A stretch of 64,000 bases of DNA from NCBI GenBank assembly GCA_963837355.1, contig CAWIMY010000003.1:62001-126000 (forward strand). Reading direction: 5' to 3'. The translations under genes were made by a program, and so were the position numbers. Below the pieces are notes generated by a model. That model was not told the origin of the DNA and did no database searches. It worked only from the letters and a program-made list of their open reading frames with translations. Numbering within the stretch: the first letter of the stretch is position 1; every line of letters begins with the position of its first letter. The DNA comes from Aureispira sp963837355. GTDB taxonomy: Bacteria; Bacteroidota; Bacteroidia; Chitinophagales; Saprospiraceae. Below are positions 60,201-64,000 of the stretch, piece after piece.

Positions 60201-63200
60201 CTTTTGGAATTGAACAAACCGTTTGGTTTTCGTTTGTTGCCCCCAACCACCCAGGGATCAATGCCACTTCTAATGTAACCATTTCGGTAGAATCCGACCC
60301 TGCGGGCGTGGGCAACACGGTTGATTTGCAACTGGCAGTCTATGAGTCTAGTAACAATACTTGTACAGGCGCAATGACCTTGTTAGAAGATGGTTCGGAC
60401 GATCCGACCTTTAGTTTTGATGCCGAGGTAAACGTTACTTGTTTGTATCCAGGCCGTCGCTATTGGGTGCAAGTAGACGGGTCTATTCTCAACCAAGAAG
60501 GGTATTTCCAAATAGAAATAGAAGACGATGGCGCGGGCTTTCGTCCTCCTTATAACTTTATCTGTACCGCCGAACCCCTTGGCGTAGTGCCCAACGGCGG
60601 CAACATCAACAACGGCGTAGATTATACTAACTTATGTTCAGATACAGAGCCAGGCGAACCGAGTCCTAATGCTTTTTCTATTGACAAAACAGTTTGGTTT
60701 ACCTTCACCGCCCCTGCTTCGGGCAATGTAACGATTGATGCCACCAACGACCCGAACAACATCGGGGATGAAATCGACCTACAATTGGCCTTGTATTACT
60801 CGGTCAACAATACCTGTGCTGGCCCCTTCTTGGAAGTAGACAGCGACCACGATATTTTTAACAAAGATGAATCGTTGACGGTAGATTGCTTAGAAGGCGG
60901 CCGCCTCTATTTTTTGCAAGTGGATGGTTCTAATGGCGCTTTTGGAGATGAAGATGGTTGGTTTACGTTAGAAATAACAGACGATGGCGGAACGAGTAGT
61001 TTCCCTTATAACAACAACATTTGCGATGCCTATAATTTTGGCACCCCCAGTGCGCAACAAACCCTCAACAACGAATCCAATGACTGCGCCAATGTCGAAT
61101 TGGGTGAACCTGGTGCAGGGAGTTACGCTACCCATACGGTTTGGTACGAGTTTATTGCGCCCCCTTCAGGACGCGTAGAAATTGACGTTACTTCTACCAA
61201 TATTTTGTTTGGAATCAGACCAGAAGTGCGCCTTTTTTCTTCTAGTAACAATACTTGTACAGGTAACTTATCCCAAATTGAACGCTCGAATTTACCTACG
61301 GCTCTCTTTACGGAGAACATTGAGGCCAATTGCTTGCTTCCTGGCAACACGTATTTTATTCAAGTAGATGGCTCGGGCTTGGTCATTGAGGGCACGTTTA
61401 ATATTTCGATAGAAGCCGTCTTTCCCAACTATGGCACAGGCCTAGCGGGCGACCCTGAACCAAGCAACAACGCTTGTGACAGTGCTATCACCTTGCCTGT
61501 TCAGAGCCAATCTTGCCTCAATGCCAACGGTACTTTTTCTAACCTCAATTACGGGTATCCAACCATTACTTATAATCCTGCTTTTGCGCAAGGTTGTGGC
61601 GGCAATTGCGGAGCAACGTGGTATCAATTTACGATGCCTGCCTCGGGCAACGCAGTAATTGAAGGCAATGATGACAACATTGGCGGCGGCGTTATTGGAG
61701 ATTTCTCTGAGCTAATTGTAGCCGCTTATACAGGGTCTTGTAACAACCTCACGCCCTTAGATTGCGACCAAGGTGGCCTCACCAATGATGTTTCTTTTCA
61801 GGTAGCGGCCGCTCCTGGTACCACGATCTGGCTCCAAGTATTTAGCGACGATGGCGACGATCAAGGAGAAGATTACCAATTGTGTATTTCTGAGGGTTGT
61901 GGATTTGATGATTGTCTGAATGCTTTGGCAGTGCCGATGTTGCCGAATGTTCCTTACTGTTTTAATACAGCAGGAGCCAATGGCGAAAACGTGGCGGGCG
62001 GTAGCCCTGGCTACTTCGAATGCTCGGAAGGGGACAATCCAGAAAATTCGGTCTATTATTACTTTGTTTCTGATTGTAATGGTAGCGACGTGACGTTGAG
62101 CGTTATTAATGCCGTATCTAATGGCAACTGTATTTTGGGCATCACCCCAACAGATGGCTTCAATATTTCTCTCTTTCAGGATGCCACGCCTTGTGATAAC
62201 AACCCCGATACCTTGGTGGATTGTCAGACCTTTACGTCTTGTGATGTACAGCCTTTTAACTGGAACCAGACCTATACAGGGCTTTCGCCAAATACTCCTT
62301 ATATCATTCAAATTGATGGAGGCTTTGGCTCTTTAGGAGGCGATAATGTGGGTGAAATCATGATTACGACGACGACTAACCCCGTTCTGACACCTGTATC
62401 TACGCCGCTTTCTTGCTCTGGCCTCAATGATGGAACCGCCTCTGCGGTAACGCAAGGAGGGGTTGGCCCCTTCACCTTTGTTTGGAGCAGTGGCAGCACT
62501 GATTCTACGGCAACTAATTTAGCAGCAGGCTTATATTTTGTGACGGTAACAGGCAGCAATGGCTGTTTTGATACAGCTAGTGTGGTGGTTGGCAACAGTA
62601 CGTTATTAGTGGCAACGATTACCAATAGCAACAATGTCAACTGTGGGAACAACTGTGATGGGCAAGCCTCTGTCACGGCATTGGGCGGCTCCGTCGCGAC
62701 CACCTATACTTATCTTTGGAACGATCCCTCTAACCAAACGACCGCTACGGCAACGGGTTTGTGTGCAGGCACCTACATGGTCACCGTTTACGATGATAAT
62801 TTATGTTTTGATACAGCTTCGGTTGTTATTACGGCACCTACTCCGATTAATATACAAGTAGACTCTACTAAAAATATCGCTTGTAGTGGTGTTTGTGAGG
62901 GACAAATTAGTCTTTCTGCTTCGGGGGGCACCGTGGCAAGCAGCTACCAATTTAATTGGTCTACAGGAGCCAACACGGCCGAGCTTAGTAACCTTTGTGC
63001 GGGTAGTTATTCGGTCACGGTAACCGATGATAACGGTTGTTCAGATAGTTTGACGGTAACGGTAACGCAACCAAGCGGATTGGCCTTGAGCCTAACACAA
63101 CAAACCAATATTGCTTGCAACGGCGATAGTACAGGAAGCATTGCCGTCGTCGCCACTAACGGCACGCCTACCTATAGCTATTCGTTGTACCAAAACAGTG

Positions 63201-64000
63201 GCTTAATCAGCAGTAACAATACGGGCAGCTTTGGGAATCTTTCGGCACAAGCTTATGGGGTTTTGGTCGAAGATGCGCTTGGTTGTAGCGATTCTATTTC
63301 CCTTATAATAATAGAACCCTCCGCACTCGCCTTGACACTGCTCAGTTCTAGTAACAGTACTTGTTTTGGAGCCAACGACGGCGACTTTACGGTACAGGGC
63401 AGTGGCGGCACTGCTCCTTATCGCTACGCATTAGATGGGATTAATTTTTCTACCCTTGCCACTTTTAGTAATTTAGCCGCAGGCGCGTATACGGTAACGC
63501 TACGCGATAGTTTTAATTGTGAAACCACCCTAGCGTTAACGCTAACGGAACCCACGGCTATTAGCCTTAGCAATAACGGCCAAACAGCCGCCAGTTGTGG
63601 CGCTTGCGATGGCACGGCAACTATTAGCGCGAGCGGTGGGCAAGCCCCCTTGAACTATACTTGGACAAGCGGGGAAACGACTCCTAATGCCAGCGCACTT
63701 TGTGCAGGCAGCAACGAAGTCACGGTGACCGATGCGAATGGGTGCAGTACTACTTTGGCCTTTTCAATTGGCAATGCGAGTGGTTTTACGGCCAGCGCCA
63801 GTATTGACCAGCCCATCAGTTGCCAAGGGCAATGCGACGGTGCCATTAGTATCAATACGCCAACAGCAGGGGGTGCCCTAACTATCTTGTGGAACACGGG
63901 TGCTACGACTGACAGTTTGAGCAATTTGTGTGCAGGCAACTATTCCGCGACAGTGACCGATGCCAGTGGTTGTTTTGTTATCCAGAGTATCACCTTGAAT
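57290..64000 (+). CDS. Giant secreted repeat protein, N-terminal 2237 residues (cut by window edge)
   Basis: The frame is open from the ATG at 57290 to the window end, with no stop. The signal peptide is MWKHRPLLFCCLLGLIVISA, ending LQAQ. Residues about 160-1680 carry about ten units of roughly 150 residues with a repeating pattern: NDLICNAxPLG near the start, then FCAD..GEPSP, DQTVWYxF, VDLQLAVY, SSNNTCTG and CLxPGxxYxIxVDG. This is a pre-peptidase C-terminal-like beta domain array. From about residue 1698, SprB-type units follow (FVWSSGSTDSTATNLAAGLY, VTVTGSNGC and later CDGxAxISASGG). A T9SS sorting domain is expected beyond the edge. It is likely a cell-surface adhesin or gliding-type filament protein, parallel to the one at 1424. 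Confidence 0.88.
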   Translation, partial: MWKHRPLLFCCLLGLIVISAPSLQAQVTLTVRINSGSSTTTCTDGFLGGGPELHWRVEVDGQGYTTYPRRGGCFTDAPNTQYSEVFNCTNRYPATLPVCLRAFEDDGALCIVNESCLEQICQNFATPTIGNTLTYTLSVNGSSTATVNFSITATGSFALPGSAYNDVCNAVNLGTLNASSTIGNRNLSNYGNFCADNIGEPSPWGNSNDQGVWFQFTTSATPAAVIEIEAESDPQNIGNDVDLQLALYESSNGTCSGALTLVDDSYTGFGLLEDEDLSINCLQPNTTYFILVDGERTNIINNGGQEGYFGLQVVDGGIIQAADEICDAEFLGAVPAGGSVGTPNLSRSNVCATNTNDPNPGAWSSDQTVWFRFQAPPTGHVIIDADSDLPFPLGTDAVDLQLAVYSTSNNTCTGTQNFIASDYTPGLFGEELDVRCLTPGQDYWILVDGSPLNVDGIFDITVRDGGIPPAPNDLICNAIPLGAPGNGGTVGLNNQNNYCADNIFEPIPSNWGNDQGVWYTFIAPPSGKVEIRLDNGNIITGDNVDLQVAVYDLAGAVCTGVPAELKSEHGGIGVLWNEDMEVECLEPGREYWILVDGEGSLIDPDLQEGTFDIEVYGDPRDLASPYDRPCNALALGDPTGGSVGTSPITTHGSQNNFCADAAGEPQPSGFTADQTVWYTFVAPSTGNVNIDLTSDPVLGGTDPINLQIAVWETPSCTGPWREEVSGDDLIYDVDLDVFCLTPGQVYYIQIDGSPPAILGGEEGYFDITISEIPSIPVATNDLICNAVPLGNPFAGTVSATNQQNLCADDIGDPTPSAFGTDQTVWYSFTTPATGGPFAVDIDANSSLPWPFGNRDAIDLQIAVFGSSNNTCTGALTEVESGYSLLDLFDESLNVACLEENRTYFVMVDGSFLDVQGYFDINISAATPVPLPTNDLICQHENLGVVPIGGNINNGVNYYNFCADVEPGEPSPFGIEQTVWFSFVAPNHPGINATSNVTISVESDPAGVGNTVDLQLAVYESSNNTCTGAMTLLEDGSDDPTFSFDAEVNVTCLYPGRRYWVQVDGSILNQEGYFQIEIEDDGAGFRPPYNFICTAEPLGVVPNGGNINNGVDYTNLCSDTEPGEPSPNAFSIDKTVWFTFTAPASGNVTIDATNDPNNIGDEIDLQLALYYSVNNTCAGPFLEVDSDHDIFNKDESLTVDCLEGGRLYFLQVDGSNGAFGDEDGWFTLEITDDGGTSSFPYNNNICDAYNFGTPSAQQTLNNESNDCANVELGEPGAGSYATHTVWYEFIAPPSGRVEIDVTSTNILFGIRPEVRLFSSSNNTCTGNLSQIERSNLPTALFTENIEANCLLPGNTYFIQVDGSGLVIEGTFNISIEAVFPNYGTGLAGDPEPSNNACDSAITLPVQSQSCLNANGTFSNLNYGYPTITYNPAFAQGCGGNCGATWYQFTMPASGNAVIEGNDDNIGGGVIGDFSELIVAAYTGSCNNLTPLDCDQGGLTNDVSFQVAAAPGTTIWLQVFSDDGDDQGEDYQLCISEGCGFDDCLNALAVPMLPNVPYCFNTAGANGENVAGGSPGYFECSEGDNPENSVYYYFVSDCNGSDVTLSVINAVSNGNCILGITPTDGFNISLFQDATPCDNNPDTLVDCQTFTSCDVQPFNWNQTYTGLSPNTPYIIQIDGGFGSLGGDNVGEIMITTTTNPVLTPVSTPLSCSGLNDGTASAVTQGGVGPFTFVWSSGSTDSTATNLAAGLYFVTVTGSNGCFDTASVVVGNSTLLVATITNSNNVNCGNNCDGQASVTALGGSVATTYTYLWNDPSNQTTATATGLCAGTYMVTVYDDNLCFDTASVVITAPTPINIQVDSTKNIACSGVCEGQISLSASGGTVASSYQFNWSTGANTAELSNLCAGSYSVTVTDDNGCSDSLTVTVTQPSGLALSLTQQTNIACNGDSTGSIAVVATNGTPTYSYSLYQNSGLISSNNTGSFGNLSAQAYGVLVEDALGCSDSISLIIIEPSALALTLLSSSNSTCFGANDGDFTVQGSGGTAPYRYALDGINFSTLATFSNLAAGAYTVTLRDSFNCETTLALTLTEPTAISLSNNGQTAASCGACDGTATISASGGQAPLNYTWTSGETTPNASALCAGSNEVTVTDANGCSTTLAFSIGNASGFTASASIDQPISCQGQCDGAISINTPTAGGALTILWNTGATTDSLSNLCAGNYSATVTDASGCFVIQSITLN

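Overview
The window looks like a chromosomal segment of a Bacteroidota bacterium, most likely of the Saprospira/Aureispira type (inference). The grounds are a giant surface protein with SprB-like repeats ending in a type B type-IX-secretion sorting domain, a second giant repeat protein running off the right end, promoters of the form TTG-N20-TAnnTTnn, a Bacteroidota BatA-type VWA membrane protein, a large bacterial alpha-2-macroglobulin, and two proteins with the DUF4157/eCIS-core type N-terminus. No rRNA, tRNA, CRISPR array or insertion sequence was recognised.

Layout. 1-7.3 kb: the start of a CNT nucleoside transporter (minus), a small secreted protein and a 1945-residue SprB-repeat adhesin. 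7.4-9.7 kb: an Lrp/AsnC regulator, a decayed RNA ligase gene, a lipoprotein and a frameshifted small gene. 9.7-24.9 kb is mostly housekeeping: lipB, a sugar-phosphate isomerase, YraN, msrA, prmC, an OmpA-like protein, prfB with its programmed frameshift, an Rpn-like nuclease with a frame-disrupting tandem repeat, rsmI, an MsbA-like ABC exporter, two adjacent secG genes, two VTT-domain membrane proteins and fbp. 25-32.8 kb: a TPR protein, the alpha-2-macroglobulin, a small esterase and an SDR oxidoreductase.

32.8-37.9 kb is the most unusual part. Two modular proteins share a DUF4157-like N-terminal module, a type linked to extracellular contractile injection system cargo, but have unrelated C-terminal domains. 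One is a pyroglutamyl-peptidase-like fold whose expected Glu/Cys/His triad reads Asp/Ser/His. The other has a Cys...His...Glu pattern suggesting a papain-like enzyme. Each has its own promoter, and two unrecognised genes lie between them. A decayed copy of the 3' end of the neighbouring M19 peptidase gene abuts the second effector.

38-57 kb: M19 peptidase, an alpha/beta hydrolase, an 18-bp tandem array running into a perfect palindrome, Fic, GNAT, a BatA-like protein, yqgF, nhaD, secreted proteins, two small unknown genes each preceded by a 44-bp palindrome, a Cys/Met-metabolism PLP enzyme, an AlkB-type monooxygenase facing a TetR regulator, a TraB/GumN protein and a DEAD-box helicase. 57.3 kb to the end: a giant secreted repeat protein, still open at the edge.

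A family of exactly 44-bp palindromes (arms carrying GTTGGGCnnnATTG) occurs three times, with matched variation in both arms. Several reading frames are interrupted by small indels (2.4, 8.4, 9.5 and 16.4 kb). Some are genuine decay, and some could be assembly errors in homopolymers or repeats.
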